A stretch of 64,000 bases of DNA from positions 310,001-374,000 of the forward strand of contig CBDDLH010000012.1 of the NCBI GenBank assembly GCA_965230565.1, written 5' to 3'. The position numbers and the translations under genes were made by a program. Under the pieces are notes generated by a model. The model ran no database searches and was not told the origin of the DNA. It saw only the letters and a program-made list of their open reading frames with translations. Positions 46,925 through 55,817 of this stretch are shown here, piece after piece. Origin of the DNA: BCD1 sp965230565. GTDB lineage: Bacteria > Bacteroidota > Bacteroidia > Chitinophagales > Saprospiraceae. The first letter of the stretch is position 1. Every line of letters begins with the position of its first letter.

Positions 46925-49045
46925 ATGACCAAAAGAGTAATTTTCTTTTCTTTTTTATTTTTCCTTGTGTTTTCTATTTCTGCTCAGGACCTGATCACCA
47001 TTACCGGAACAGTGGTGGATGAAGATACCGGTCTGGCCATTGGGTATGCTCATGTGGGTATTCCCGAACAAGGAATTGGTACGACTACAGGAGGTAATGG
47101 GCGATTTACATTCAAAGTGCCAGAGGCATATAAAAATTCGGAAATGCTCGTTTCCTATATCGGTTATAAAACTTTCCGAAAACCGATCAGTGAAATCAGC
47201 GGATCTGTAAATGTACGTCTGAAAAAGAGTGCTGCGATGTTGGATGAAGTGGTGGTTATGAGTGATGGCGGCGTTGAAAACATCGTTCGGAAAGCTGTAA
47301 AAAATATCAAAGTAAATTATCCTACCTATGGAACTTCTTACCTTGGGTTTTATCGGGAATCCAGAACTGATGATAGTTTGAGACACATCTATTTGGCAGA
47401 AGGAGTTCTGGATATTTATAAAAGAAGTTACAAGAGTAAAAAGGAGGGTTATGTGAGCCTTGTGCAGGGGAGGAAAATTAATCTGAAAAATCCTCTTGAT
47501 ACTACTGTTCGTTCCGGATTTTCCTCCGGCCATATGGCACCACATCGATTTGATTTTGTTCAGAACAGAACAGATTTCATCGATCCGCGGTTTTTCAAGG
47601 TTTATAATTACAGGATTGAAAGCATTACCACTTACAATGACCGCCCTGTTTATGTGATTGCTTTTGATAAAAATGAAGACGTAGTCGGTCCTCAAGGCGA
47701 GGTGGAAGTTGAGGGAAGCAGCGAGTCTAAAGGATTGATGAAAGTGCTCAATATGTTTCGTAAAAAGAAACGTACCATTGAAGCACGTATGAAGGGACGC
47801 ATTTATATCGATAAGGAATCTTATGCGTTTATTCGTGCAGAGTTTGAAATGACCCCGAAGGGTCTTGAAGTTTATGATTATTATCCGCTCTATGCCGGGA
47901 ATTGGCAGGGTAACAAATACGTTGTCAATTACAGGCAATTAGGGGACAAGTGGTATTTCAGCGATGCTTTGCGTGAAGGTATTTACGGGAGGGGAGGTAT
48001 CTATACAAATGAAATCAAGATTACAGAAGTGAAGGCCGGAAAAGGGGAACCGATCGAATATCTCGACAGAATGAGCCGTGGTGTCGAATTTACGAGAATG
48101 ACGGGGACGTATGATGAAGATTTTTGGAAGGCTTACAATGTCGTGCCTTTAAGTGAGGGACTTTCAGAAAGCGTTCAGCAATACAAGAACAGTCAAAAGG
48201 CGCAAGAGGTGTTTGATAATGAATACATGGCTTCTTTGCAGGAGAAAAGGGATTCTATTCAACGTGTAAAAACCCTGGAGGCAAGAGTTGAGTCAGGCAG
48301 TGAAAGGGAGTTGGAATTTGACATCGGTGAGCCTGGGTTCAAGCGTAAAAAACGTCCTTATAAAAGAGTTAAATTCTCTATGGGGCTTGGCAGTCACTTC
48401 ATTCCAACGGAGCAACAGGAAGTTGGCATTGTTTTCCAGACAGAGAATGCGGATAACCCGCAAACGATCATTTCCACCCAAAATGAGATTCAGCCCCGGG
48501 ACTTTGAAGTTTTCGGATTCTGGAACTTTGATATATTTTACCACAAGAACTTTTTCATTCGTTTCGGTACGGCTTTTGATTTTTATAACAGCATATACAA
48601 AGAGACAACGCTGGGTACCGGTTTACAGATGAATCTTTCCAAACAACGCCCGTTTTACATCCGTACTGCCGCTACCTATAATCATTTCAGATATGCCAGG
48701 AAGATTGGACAGGCTACTAATGAATATGGAAAATTCGAAGCCAATGGAAAAAAATTCAAAGCCGATCACATCAATATGTATTACGGAACCAGAAACCACA
48801 GCCTTGGCCTTTCCGCCGAATTGTCTCTGGAATTGAATCCAGGCAGGGAATTGTATGTGCGTGGAAAATACAACTTACCGGTTTTCCAACGTAATGAGAT
48901 TTGGCTATGGGAACGTCGTGAAATTTTCAGGAAGAAAAAATTTATTCCGGAGAAGAGAGATCAGGTGTTGGTAACCACAGAAAGCAAACATCCATTTATT
49001 CCTGAACAGACGTTTAGTGTGACGGTAGGATTTTTGTTTAAGTAA
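46925..49045 (+). CDS. outer-membrane protein with carboxypeptidase-regulatory-like domain
   Basis: The 706-residue protein has a signal peptide (ending SISAQ) and a CarboxypepD-regulatory-like (Ig-like) domain at about 24-105 (ITGTVVDEDTGLAIGYAHVGIPEQGIGT). A large beta-rich part comes next, similar in layout to DUF5686-type barrel proteins. It is not a TonB-dependent receptor: no plug or TonB-box motif is seen. Likely located in the outer membrane. A candidate operator lies upstream and a strong hairpin follows the stop. Confidence 0.78.
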   Translation: MTKRVIFFSFLFFLVFSISAQDLITITGTVVDEDTGLAIGYAHVGIPEQGIGTTTGGNGRFTFKVPEAYKNSEMLVSYIGYKTFRKPISEISGSVNVRLKKSAAMLDEVVVMSDGGVENIVRKAVKNIKVNYPTYGTSYLGFYRESRTDDSLRHIYLAEGVLDIYKRSYKSKKEGYVSLVQGRKINLKNPLDTTVRSGFSSGHMAPHRFDFVQNRTDFIDPRFFKVYNYRIESITTYNDRPVYVIAFDKNEDVVGPQGEVEVEGSSESKGLMKVLNMFRKKKRTIEARMKGRIYIDKESYAFIRAEFEMTPKGLEVYDYYPLYAGNWQGNKYVVNYRQLGDKWYFSDALREGIYGRGGIYTNEIKITEVKAGKGEPIEYLDRMSRGVEFTRMTGTYDEDFWKAYNVVPLSEGLSESVQQYKNSQKAQEVFDNEYMASLQEKRDSIQRVKTLEARVESGSERELEFDIGEPGFKRKKRPYKRVKFSMGLGSHFIPTEQQEVGIVFQTENADNPQTIISTQNEIQPRDFEVFGFWNFDIFYHKNFFIRFGTAFDFYNSIYKETTLGTGLQMNLSKQRPFYIRTAATYNHFRYARKIGQATNEYGKFEANGKKFKADHINMYYGTRNHSLGLSAELSLELNPGRELYVRGKYNLPVFQRNEIWLWERREIFRKKKFIPEKRDQVLVTTESKHPFIPEQTFSVTVGFLFK

Positions 49046-49054
49046 ACTTCTTTA

Positions 49055-49120
49055 ACACAAAGGCACATAAGACACATAGCTTTGGAATATTAATGCTATG
49101 TGTCTTATGTGCCTTTGTGT
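49055..49120. terminator. 26-bp perfect inverted repeat, bidirectional terminator or repeat
   Basis: Arms at 49055-49080 and 49095-49120 are exact complements with a 14-base loop. It lies exactly between the convergent membrane-protein and sugar-transferase genes. The stem is long and only moderately GC-rich and the outer flanks are A/T-rich, so it could terminate both transcripts, but the size also fits a repeat element. Confidence 0.8.
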
Positions 49121-49132
49121 ATTAAATATATT

Positions 49133-50548
49133 CTATTTCCCCTTCCCCTGGAGCAACACAAGCATCGTATAAAACATGATCTTAAAATCAAGGGCCAGTG
49201 ACATATTCTCTATGTAAAGGATATCAAATTTTAGTCGTTGGATCATCTGGTCTACATTAGAAGCGTAGCCGTATTTGACCTGACCCCAGGAGGTGATTCC
49301 CGGACGAACTTTAAATAAGTGTTTGTAGTGCGGTGCCTGTGCAACGATGAGATCAATGTAGTGCTGCCGCTCGGGGCGAGGACCAACGATAGACATATCC
49401 CCTTTAAGCACATTCCAGAATTGTGGTAATTCATCAAGCCGCCATTTACGCATGATCGCCCCCCAGGGGGTACATCGGTTATCGTTGTCGTGGGAGAGCT
49501 GTGGCCCGGCCTTTTCAGCATCCATGTACATGGAGCGAAATTTATAAATCAAAAAAGGTTGGTGATTGAGGCCAATTCGCTCTTGTTTGTAGAAAATGGG
49601 GCCCTTGGAAGATAGTTTTACCCTAAGAGCAGTGTAGGCGTAAACAGGAGACAAAACCACCAGCATAATAATAGACACTGATACATCAATCAGACGTTTG
49701 ATTAGGGCCTGCCATGGAGGCATCAGTTCCCTTTTGATCTCGATGAGTACGGCTCCGTAAAGATGATTCATCTGAACCGTCCCGAGCAGGATGTCGTACA
49801 TGTCCGGAATGATTTTTACGAGTAATCTGGAATCGAAATCAAAAAGGGTGTTAAGAATTTCCCTTACCCGGTTATGTTCGGAGGTTTCAATGGCAATAAT
49901 GACTTCCTCAACATTGTTTTCCCTGATAACTTCTGCCAGATTATTGATCTTTCCAAGCTTGGGGAGATAGGATTCCAGATCGTTGGCACTGTTGCCGTTG
50001 GCGTCGATGAATCCAATGAATTTCAACCCAAGCCCCTTTTCACGATTGGTAATTTCCTGATAGAGATCAATAGCTTTTTCATTGCCACCCACAATAAGGG
50101 TATTGTAGGTAACAACTCCGGATTTCAATCGGCGACTGGCTCTGGTAAGGAGGATCATCCTCACCGTTGCGGTAATCAGGAAATGCAGGGAAAACAGTGT
50201 CAGAATAGACCTGTAATAGGTTTTATAATCACTGACAAAATCATCGAGAATCAGCGTGAAAAAGAGAAATAAGACCCCGATGAAACTTAAAAAGAATGTT
50301 CTGGCCAGCGTTGCCAGACGCGAAAGCCGGTAGATATCCCGGTATTTGTCAAAAACGGCATAAAAAAATACCCATCCAAAAGGAATGACCAGAATGCCGT
50401 ACCAGAATTGCGAATCATTAAACACCTCAGAGGTGATTTCTACCCCTTCGAAGTTTTTTCTGTAGACAAAAAAACATGCCCAGGCAATCATTGCGCTTAG
50501 AAAATCCGCAATCTGATAAACCAGAATGTCTTTTTGTTTACGGGTCAT
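49133..50548 (-). CDS. polyprenyl-phosphate sugar-1-phosphate transferase
   Basis: The 471-residue protein has N-terminal membrane spans, a CoA-binding-like central domain (TLIVGGNEKAIDLYQEI) and a bacterial sugar transferase domain from about 275. The latter has KRLIDVSVSIIMLVVLSPVYAY, IGLNHQPFLIYKFRSM, WRLDELPQFWNVLKGDMSIVGPRPER and RPGITSWGQV, the PglC/WcaJ-like catalytic blocks. It moves a sugar-1-phosphate onto undecaprenyl phosphate, the first step of exopolysaccharide or O-antigen assembly. Which sugar is not clear. It ends a minus-strand run with lptC, a Gfo/Idh/MocA oxidoreductase and a lipoprotein. Confidence 0.93.
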   Translation of the reverse strand: MTRKQKDILVYQIADFLSAMIAWACFFVYRKNFEGVEITSEVFNDSQFWYGILVIPFGWVFFYAVFDKYRDIYRLSRLATLARTFFLSFIGVLFLFFTLILDDFVSDYKTYYRSILTLFSLHFLITATVRMILLTRASRRLKSGVVTYNTLIVGGNEKAIDLYQEITNREKGLGLKFIGFIDANGNSANDLESYLPKLGKINNLAEVIRENNVEEVIIAIETSEHNRVREILNTLFDFDSRLLVKIIPDMYDILLGTVQMNHLYGAVLIEIKRELMPPWQALIKRLIDVSVSIIMLVVLSPVYAYTALRVKLSSKGPIFYKQERIGLNHQPFLIYKFRSMYMDAEKAGPQLSHDNDNRCTPWGAIMRKWRLDELPQFWNVLKGDMSIVGPRPERQHYIDLIVAQAPHYKHLFKVRPGITSWGQVKYGYASNVDQMIQRLKFDILYIENMSLALDFKIMFYTMLVLLQGKGK

Positions 50549-50584
50549 ATTTTAGTAGTTGCTATCCTCGCCCTAAGGTAATGC

Positions 50585-51508
50585 TTAAAAATGCACCAAT
50601 TTAATATTATCCAGGAATACCTTGGCACTATCCAGGGTTAAAATTCCATCTTCCTGAGGAATGTATGCCTGGAATCCGACCTGGTATTCTTCGTAACCTG
50701 ATGTAAGAACGGGCTTTGCAAGGTTGAAATAAATTTTATTCCAGCTTGTACTTTGTAAAAATCCGCCTTCATATAAGGAGGTTCCTCCCAGACTTCCAAT
50801 ATTTTCATATCCTATAAGTCCAAAAAACACCGGAACATCAGATTTATAGTTTACTTCCAGGTATGTCTGGTACCCATTATCTCCCAGGCTCTGGTATCTC
50901 GACAGGGTTCCGATCTCAATTACCGTACTTCCTGTGTCGAGCCTTACAACACCCGAGTGATCTCCCTCAAAAACATTTTCCGGTAAGGTACTCAGACTTA
51001 TTTCATCTTCAGCATCTCCAATACGTATTTCCTGAAAAATTTGCCCGGAACTTTCAAATCCCTCGATAAAGGAAAACTGAACGTTTTCATAATATTCAAA
51101 AATCGGAGAAATATCTTTTACAACATCTTCTTCCAGATTTAAGGTAACTTCAAAGGGTGCATAGAACGGATAAATGTCCGGCGTGGAGTTGATGCCGTTA
51201 TCTTTGATGCCTGCCTGTAAAGAAATCAGATGTTCCCCTTTTTCCAATAGTGGAATAGTAGCAGGAAGAGGATATACGCCTAAAAATTCACTATCTACAG
51301 AAAGCCAGATATCGGTTATAGCGTGATCATCGGTTCCTTCACCCGGTAAGGTTTTAAGATCTACAGACTCTATCCGGATATAGGAAGGAATTTCTTCTTC
51401 GGGGTTGATAATATCACAGCTGCTCATAAAGAGCACCGATATAGAAAACAAGCCCAGAAAGCCCGCTTTCCAATTATTTAAAAACATCAGGTTTACATTC
51501 AACTTCAT
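50585..51508 (-). CDS. lipoprotein with a jelly-roll-like C-terminal part
   Basis: The 307-residue protein has a lipobox ending FMSSC (mature Cys at about 31). The N-terminal part is beta-rich (VDLKTLPGEGTDDHAITDIWLSVD), and the C-terminal part looks like a carbohydrate-binding jelly roll (TSWNKIYFNLAKPVLTSGYEEYQVGFQAY; LDNIKLVHF). The end lies 36 bp before the sugar transferase, so they may share a transcript. No family is assigned with confidence. It may tether polysaccharide to the envelope, but that is a guess from context. Confidence 0.7.
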   Translation of the reverse strand: MKLNVNLMFLNNWKAGFLGLFSISVLFMSSCDIINPEEEIPSYIRIESVDLKTLPGEGTDDHAITDIWLSVDSEFLGVYPLPATIPLLEKGEHLISLQAGIKDNGINSTPDIYPFYAPFEVTLNLEEDVVKDISPIFEYYENVQFSFIEGFESSGQIFQEIRIGDAEDEISLSTLPENVFEGDHSGVVRLDTGSTVIEIGTLSRYQSLGDNGYQTYLEVNYKSDVPVFFGLIGYENIGSLGGTSLYEGGFLQSTSWNKIYFNLAKPVLTSGYEEYQVGFQAYIPQEDGILTLDSAKVFLDNIKLVHF

Positions 51509-51654
51509 CTATTAATTTTTTTCATTTTGAGCATATGGCTCCATAACCATGACTCATTTTCGGATTTGGAAGTTGGCAGGTTCATTTTTATTTTTCATTG
51601 AAACAGGTCAATAGCTCAATAATATCAGACTCGTTTTAGACTGTTTGATAAATT

Positions 51655-52638
51655 TTATGGGGTGTGCTTGGCAACTTCATCAATAATTCTGTGTGCCAGC
51701 TCCAGGGCCTTGTAGCCATCCTTAATACTTACCCGCGGTGCAGTATCGTTTTTGATGCTTTCCGCAAAAGTTTCCAATTCCATTTTGATGGCATTTACCG
51801 GTTCAATGGATGGCATTTCAATATGTATGAGTTTCTTTCCGGTGGCTGTGTCCAGGTGCATCATGTTTTCTGCCTTCTCCGGTGCAACCTTGTCTTCATC
51901 ATACAAACGAACCACCTGAGCCTCTTTATCCAAAAAGTCCAGACTGACATAAGCGTCCTTCTGGAAGAAGCGCAATTTCCGCATTTGCTTGATGGAAATC
52001 CTGCTGGTCGTTAAATTGGCAACACACCCATTCTCAAAAACGATGCGTGCATTAGTTATGTCAGGTGTATTGCTCACAACAGCGACACCGTTAGCGGAAA
52101 CCTCTTTTACCGGAGAATCGACCATGCTCAACAAAATATCCAGGTCATGAATCATCAGGTCAAGAATTACCGATACATCTGTTCCACGGGGATTAAAAAC
52201 TGCCAGTCTGTGTCCTTCCACAAACATGGGCGCAATAGTCATGTCATCGAGGGCCAGCAATGCCGGATTAAAGCGCTCCACATGCCCGACCTGTACTTTC
52301 ACCTTATGCTCATCACTGAGTCTGATCAGTTCGCGAGCTTCTTCCAGGGTATGTGTCAGGGGTTTTTCGATGAAAACATGTTTACCGCTTTTAATGGCCA
52401 TAGCTGCCATTTCGAAGTGGACACTTGTGGGCGCAACAATGTCGACGATATCCACCGCATCAATTAAACTTTGTGCATCAGGAAAGGCTTTCAGGCCAAA
52501 TTGTTCGCTTACTGTTTCGGCATTAGCCTGGTCAGGATCAAAAAAACCGACCAATTCAAAAGTGTTTTCTGTCAGGCCGATGCATTTGAGGTGAATTTTT
52601 CCCAAATGGCCAACGCCCAGAACGCCAATTTTTAACAT
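51655..52638 (-). CDS. Gfo/Idh/MocA-family oxidoreductase
   Basis: Using the ATG at 52638 the product (327 residues) opens with the NAD(P)-binding motif MLKIGVLGVGHLGKIH. It next has the substrate-domain signature EKPLTHTLEEAREL with the catalytic lysine region (GKHVFIEKPLT). A longer frame from 52722 adds residues that overlap lptC. Such enzymes oxidise or reduce sugars, nucleotide sugars or inositols. It starts 4 bp after the lptC stop, so it is in that operon. With the sugar transferase downstream, a nucleotide-sugar role is plausible but unproven. Confidence 0.87.
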   Translation of the reverse strand: MLKIGVLGVGHLGKIHLKCIGLTENTFELVGFFDPDQANAETVSEQFGLKAFPDAQSLIDAVDIVDIVAPTSVHFEMAAMAIKSGKHVFIEKPLTHTLEEARELIRLSDEHKVKVQVGHVERFNPALLALDDMTIAPMFVEGHRLAVFNPRGTDVSVILDLMIHDLDILLSMVDSPVKEVSANGVAVVSNTPDITNARIVFENGCVANLTTSRISIKQMRKLRFFQKDAYVSLDFLDKEAQVVRLYDEDKVAPEKAENMMHLDTATGKKLIHIEMPSIEPVNAIKMELETFAESIKNDTAPRVSIKDGYKALELAHRIIDEVAKHTP

Positions 52639-52642
52639 ATGG

Positions 52643-53209
52643 TTATTCGTTTTCCAAAGTAATTCTTCCTTCGACGGCTTTGACCCGGGCATTTTTAAAA
52701 TCCTGCCCTGCTTCAAAACCATGTCCGTAAATGATCTCTGATGGTCGTGAAATAACCACGAATTTATCAGAGTAGATTTTTTCCGCTTTTTCGTCCCAGA
52801 TCAATTCCTGGGTTTCCAGTTTTTCGCCGGATACACTTTCCCAAACTACACTATCTCTTACAATAACCTGCCCCTTTCTTATGTATCTGATCGCGTACAA
52901 CCCCGATAATGTGCTGCTTGTATTTTGAAAATCATCAAAAAAATCAACGACAACTCCATCCGGAAATTCCTGACTTTCGGATGTTCTGTCCAGGTCCATA
53001 ATCATAACCGGAGCTACAATTTTCGCCCTGACAATGGCCGAATCGCTATACAGAATTTCTACTTCTTCTGCCATTTCCTTGCCAATTTCCATTTTCGAAA
53101 TAAGATCATCAATGTCTGATGTCTTGTTCTCACAGGAAAAGAGTGTTGCCGACAGGATCAACAACAACCAAAAGCTGTTTTTTATGATATTGGTATTTAA
53201 TGACCACAT
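52643..53209 (-). CDS. lptC: LptC-like LPS export protein
   Basis: LptC bridges the LptB2FG transporter and LptA in moving LPS to the outer membrane. The 188-residue protein has an N-terminal anchor ending in a lipobox-like LFSC and then a beta-jelly-roll (EILYSDSAIVRAKIVAPVMIMD ... GVVVDFFDDFQ ... GLYAIRYIRKGQVIVRDSVVWESVSGEKLETQELIWDEKAEKIYSDKFVVISRP). The last blocks are diagnostic of the family, though the anchor here is a lipoprotein-type cysteine instead of a plain span. The gene is first in a minus-strand run with a Gfo/Idh/MocA oxidoreductase. Confidence 0.88.
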   Translation of the reverse strand: MWSLNTNIIKNSFWLLLILSATLFSCENKTSDIDDLISKMEIGKEMAEEVEILYSDSAIVRAKIVAPVMIMDLDRTSESQEFPDGVVVDFFDDFQNTSSTLSGLYAIRYIRKGQVIVRDSVVWESVSGEKLETQELIWDEKAEKIYSDKFVVISRPSEIIYGHGFEAGQDFKNARVKAVEGRITLENE

Positions 53210-53416
53210 TTATTATTCATTTGTTTTTTGTTTCAACGCCTAAAGGGTATCAAAAACTGCAACTCCCCCATGTTAAGTATAGAACGATTAAAACCGGCAA
53301 ATGTCATTTGAATCAACAAGTAATTATGACGCCGGTTTTGCAACCTAAGTGGATTTTCCTTTTATTTGGGGTTTGATCGGCATTGCAGTGCAAAGCTATA
53401 AAAATCACCTTTAACA

Positions 53417-54049
53417 ATGAGTAACTTCAATGAAATAAACAACTATTGCGAAGCCCATTCCACACCTCAGTCCGAGGTGCTTCATCAACTGGAAAGAGCA
53501 ACGCACATGAAAACCCTGGCTCCACAGATGTTGTCGGGGCATTTGCAGGGAACATTTTTACAATTTATCAGTGGTATGTTAAAGCCTAAGGCAATCCTGG
53601 AAATAGGTACCTTTACTGGTTATTCCGCAATTTGCATGGCAGAAGGATTGGCGGAGGGAGGGGTTCTGCATACCATCGATCCCAACCCTGAGATCAGACA
53701 TATAAGTGAGGAATATTTTACTAAAGCGGGAGTGGAGGACAAAATTGTTGCTCATTTAGGTAAAGCTGAAGACATCATTCCGGGCCTGAATCTTATCTTT
53801 GATCTGGTTTTTATCGATGCAGGCAAACTGGAGTACGGTCTTTTTTACGATCTTGTTATTGATAAAGTTCGAAAAGGAGGCATAATCCTGGCCGATAATA
53901 CTTTGTGGAGTGGAAAGGTTCTGCTTCCCAATAAGGATGCCGATACCCAGGCCATTGATGATTTCAATAAAAAGATCCAAAAAGATGACAGGGTGGAAAA
54001 CCTGTTGATGCCGATCAGGGATGGCTTGATGATGATGAGAAGGGTTTAG
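53417..54049 (+). CDS. O-methyltransferase (caffeoyl-CoA/catechol type)
   Basis: The 210-residue protein has the AdoMet motif ILEIGTFTGYSAICMAEGL, then HTIDPNPE, DLVFIDAGKLEYGLFYDLV and the GGIILADNTLWSGKVL block. These match the PF01596-type bacterial O-methyltransferases that act on catechols with a divalent cation (Asp of IDAGK region). The natural substrate is unknown. A repeat-rich gap of about 360 bp follows. Confidence 0.92.
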   Translation: MSNFNEINNYCEAHSTPQSEVLHQLERATHMKTLAPQMLSGHLQGTFLQFISGMLKPKAILEIGTFTGYSAICMAEGLAEGGVLHTIDPNPEIRHISEEYFTKAGVEDKIVAHLGKAEDIIPGLNLIFDLVFIDAGKLEYGLFYDLVIDKVRKGGIILADNTLWSGKVLLPNKDADTQAIDDFNKKIQKDDRVENLLMPIRDGLMMMRRV

Positions 54050-54407
54050 GTTTCAGTCAGCAGTCGACAGTTCTCAGTCTTCAGTTTTTTGTTGGTAAAT
54101 TGAGTTTTAAGGTTTAACCGCTATGGCGCAATTGAAGCGCAAGGTTCGCAAAGATTTAATCTACCTTCATTTTTTACATAACAATTTTAAACAACATCAA
54201 ACAAATTCAAACCCCTTAAACTCTTTAAACAACTTGAACCCTCCCGACATGATTTTTAATCATCCCGTACACAAACGTGTCGGGAAATTTACACTCGATA
54301 TAAAATCTCTTTCGGGATTTCGCTATGTTCAACTTGAACCCATTAAACAAAGAATCACGTAAAACCGTCCATCGTCCATCGTCCATCGTAGGCCGTAAAC
54401 CGTAACA
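54050..54407. repeat. repeat-rich intergenic region, four degenerate families
   Basis: The gap holds, in order, an AGTC-type tract (CAGTCAGCAGTCGACAG, about 54053-54085), a GCGCAAGGTTCGCAAAG tract (54133-54155), AACAACTTGAAC/TTCAACTTGAACCC units (54190-54245 and 54325-54350) and a CGTCCATCGTCCATCGT tract (54365-54404) ending close to the permease start. A 79-codon open frame across it is not supported by any protein feature. The same families appear in other gaps of the window. Confidence 0.7.
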
Positions 54408-55802
54408 ATGCTCAGATACATCATAAAGCGCATATTACTCTTCATTCCGACACTGATCGTCATTTCCTTTTTGGCGTTTGGGTTGAGTAAGTGCACTCCG
54501 GGAGATCCAGGTGGTGATGGTGGTGATGATATGAAAATTTCAGATCGTGACTACCGGCAGGCAATTGAACGTTTAGGTCTTGATAAACCGGTCTTTTACT
54601 TTGATTTTGCTGCAAAAGCTTACCCGGATACTCTTTACAGGATTATTTATAAATACAAAAGAGAGGCTGCCGGTAAACTTATCGGACAATACGGTAACTG
54701 GCCGCAAATAGAAGCTTATTATCACCGGATCACGGATTTGCAAAAACAATTTGTAAATCTTCCGGATACGATAGGTAGAAAGGCCAGGGCCAAAGTGCTT
54801 CCCGAACTCAGTTTACTGGAAACAGACTATAAAGATCCATCTATTCTGAATCGCTTCAGGCGAATAAAAAATGCACTGGCCGCAGACTCCACAACAACTG
54901 ATAATATTCAGGACGGGTATTTGGCTTTGAAGAGCAGCTATGAAAATATCAAGGCGTCTCCTACCCGCAGGAAGCTTTATGTGCCTGTACTTTATTGGTA
55001 TGGTTTGGATAATCAATATCATCATTGGGCCAGCGATTTTTTAAAGGGAGATTTTGGAGAATCTTATCTGACCGGTCAGCCTGTTGCCGACAAGATCTGG
55101 AGTGCATTAAAGTGGACGCTGTTGATCAATGGAGTGGCCATTTTGGTCGCCTATTTATTTTCGATACCGATTGGTGTTTATGCGGCACGACGGCAAGGAA
55201 AACCCTTTGACCGGATAACATCCGTAATATTATTTATGCTTCACTCATTGCCCAGTTTTTGGGTAGCTACCTTGCTCATTGTGTTTTTCACAACCCCGGA
55301 ATACGGTATGGATTGGTTCCCGACTTTTGGATTGGGAGATATTCCGGATGAGGCATCATTTTGGGACGTGATAAGGATTCGTGCATGGCATATGGTGTTG
55401 CCGGTTTTTGCATTGAGTTATGGTTCCCTCGCATTTATCTCCCGGCAGATGAGGGGATCCATGGTGGATGTATTGCGACAGGACTACATTCGTACGGCAA
55501 AAGCAAAAGGGCTGAAGGAGAAAGCGGTGGTTTGGAGACATGGCTTCAGGAATGCATTATTTCCGATCATTACGATGTTTGCTTCCGTATTGCCGGCTTC
55601 CATTGCCGGTTCGGTTGTCATTGAGGTGATCTTTAATATTCATGGGATGGGCAAGGTTGTGGTGGATTCTATTTTCAGAGATGACTGGCCGGTTGTTTAT
55701 GCCGTTTTAATGCTGGCAAGTGTTCTGACCGTGATCGGAATTTTATTGGCGGATATTCTTTATGCTGTAATCGACCCGAGGGTCAGGTTGGGGAAAAAGT
55801 GA
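54408..55802 (+). CDS. oligopeptide-type ABC transporter permease (DppB/OppB-like) with large insertion
   Basis: The 464-residue permease has an N-terminal span (about 9-28), then a long soluble region (about 30-235) where typical OppB/DppB proteins have a loop of roughly 80 residues, then five further spans. The permease EAA-type motif is RTAKAKGLKEKAVVWRHGFRNALFPI, and the segment VIEVIFNIHGMGKVV is conserved. The loop includes charged and Tyr/Asp-rich segments and looks periplasmic. It pairs with the second permease 15 bp downstream. No ATPase or substrate-binding protein is in the window, so it must use components encoded elsewhere. The substrate is not shown. Confidence 0.87.
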   Translation: MLRYIIKRILLFIPTLIVISFLAFGLSKCTPGDPGGDGGDDMKISDRDYRQAIERLGLDKPVFYFDFAAKAYPDTLYRIIYKYKREAAGKLIGQYGNWPQIEAYYHRITDLQKQFVNLPDTIGRKARAKVLPELSLLETDYKDPSILNRFRRIKNALAADSTTTDNIQDGYLALKSSYENIKASPTRRKLYVPVLYWYGLDNQYHHWASDFLKGDFGESYLTGQPVADKIWSALKWTLLINGVAILVAYLFSIPIGVYAARRQGKPFDRITSVILFMLHSLPSFWVATLLIVFFTTPEYGMDWFPTFGLGDIPDEASFWDVIRIRAWHMVLPVFALSYGSLAFISRQMRGSMVDVLRQDYIRTAKAKGLKEKAVVWRHGFRNALFPIITMFASVLPASIAGSVVIEVIFNIHGMGKVVVDSIFRDDWPVVYAVLMLASVLTVIGILLADILYAVIDPRVRLGKK

Positions 55803-55817
55803 TTTGATAATTAAAAT

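Noticed and set aside
46925..49045. SusC/TonB-dependent receptor
   Set aside because: Only the carboxypeptidase-regulatory domain is shared; no plug or TonB-box signature is present and the length is short for SusC.
54123..54362. 79-codon plus-strand frame in the repeat-rich gap
   Set aside because: It spans degenerate repeat tracts and shows no domain, signal or ribosome site.
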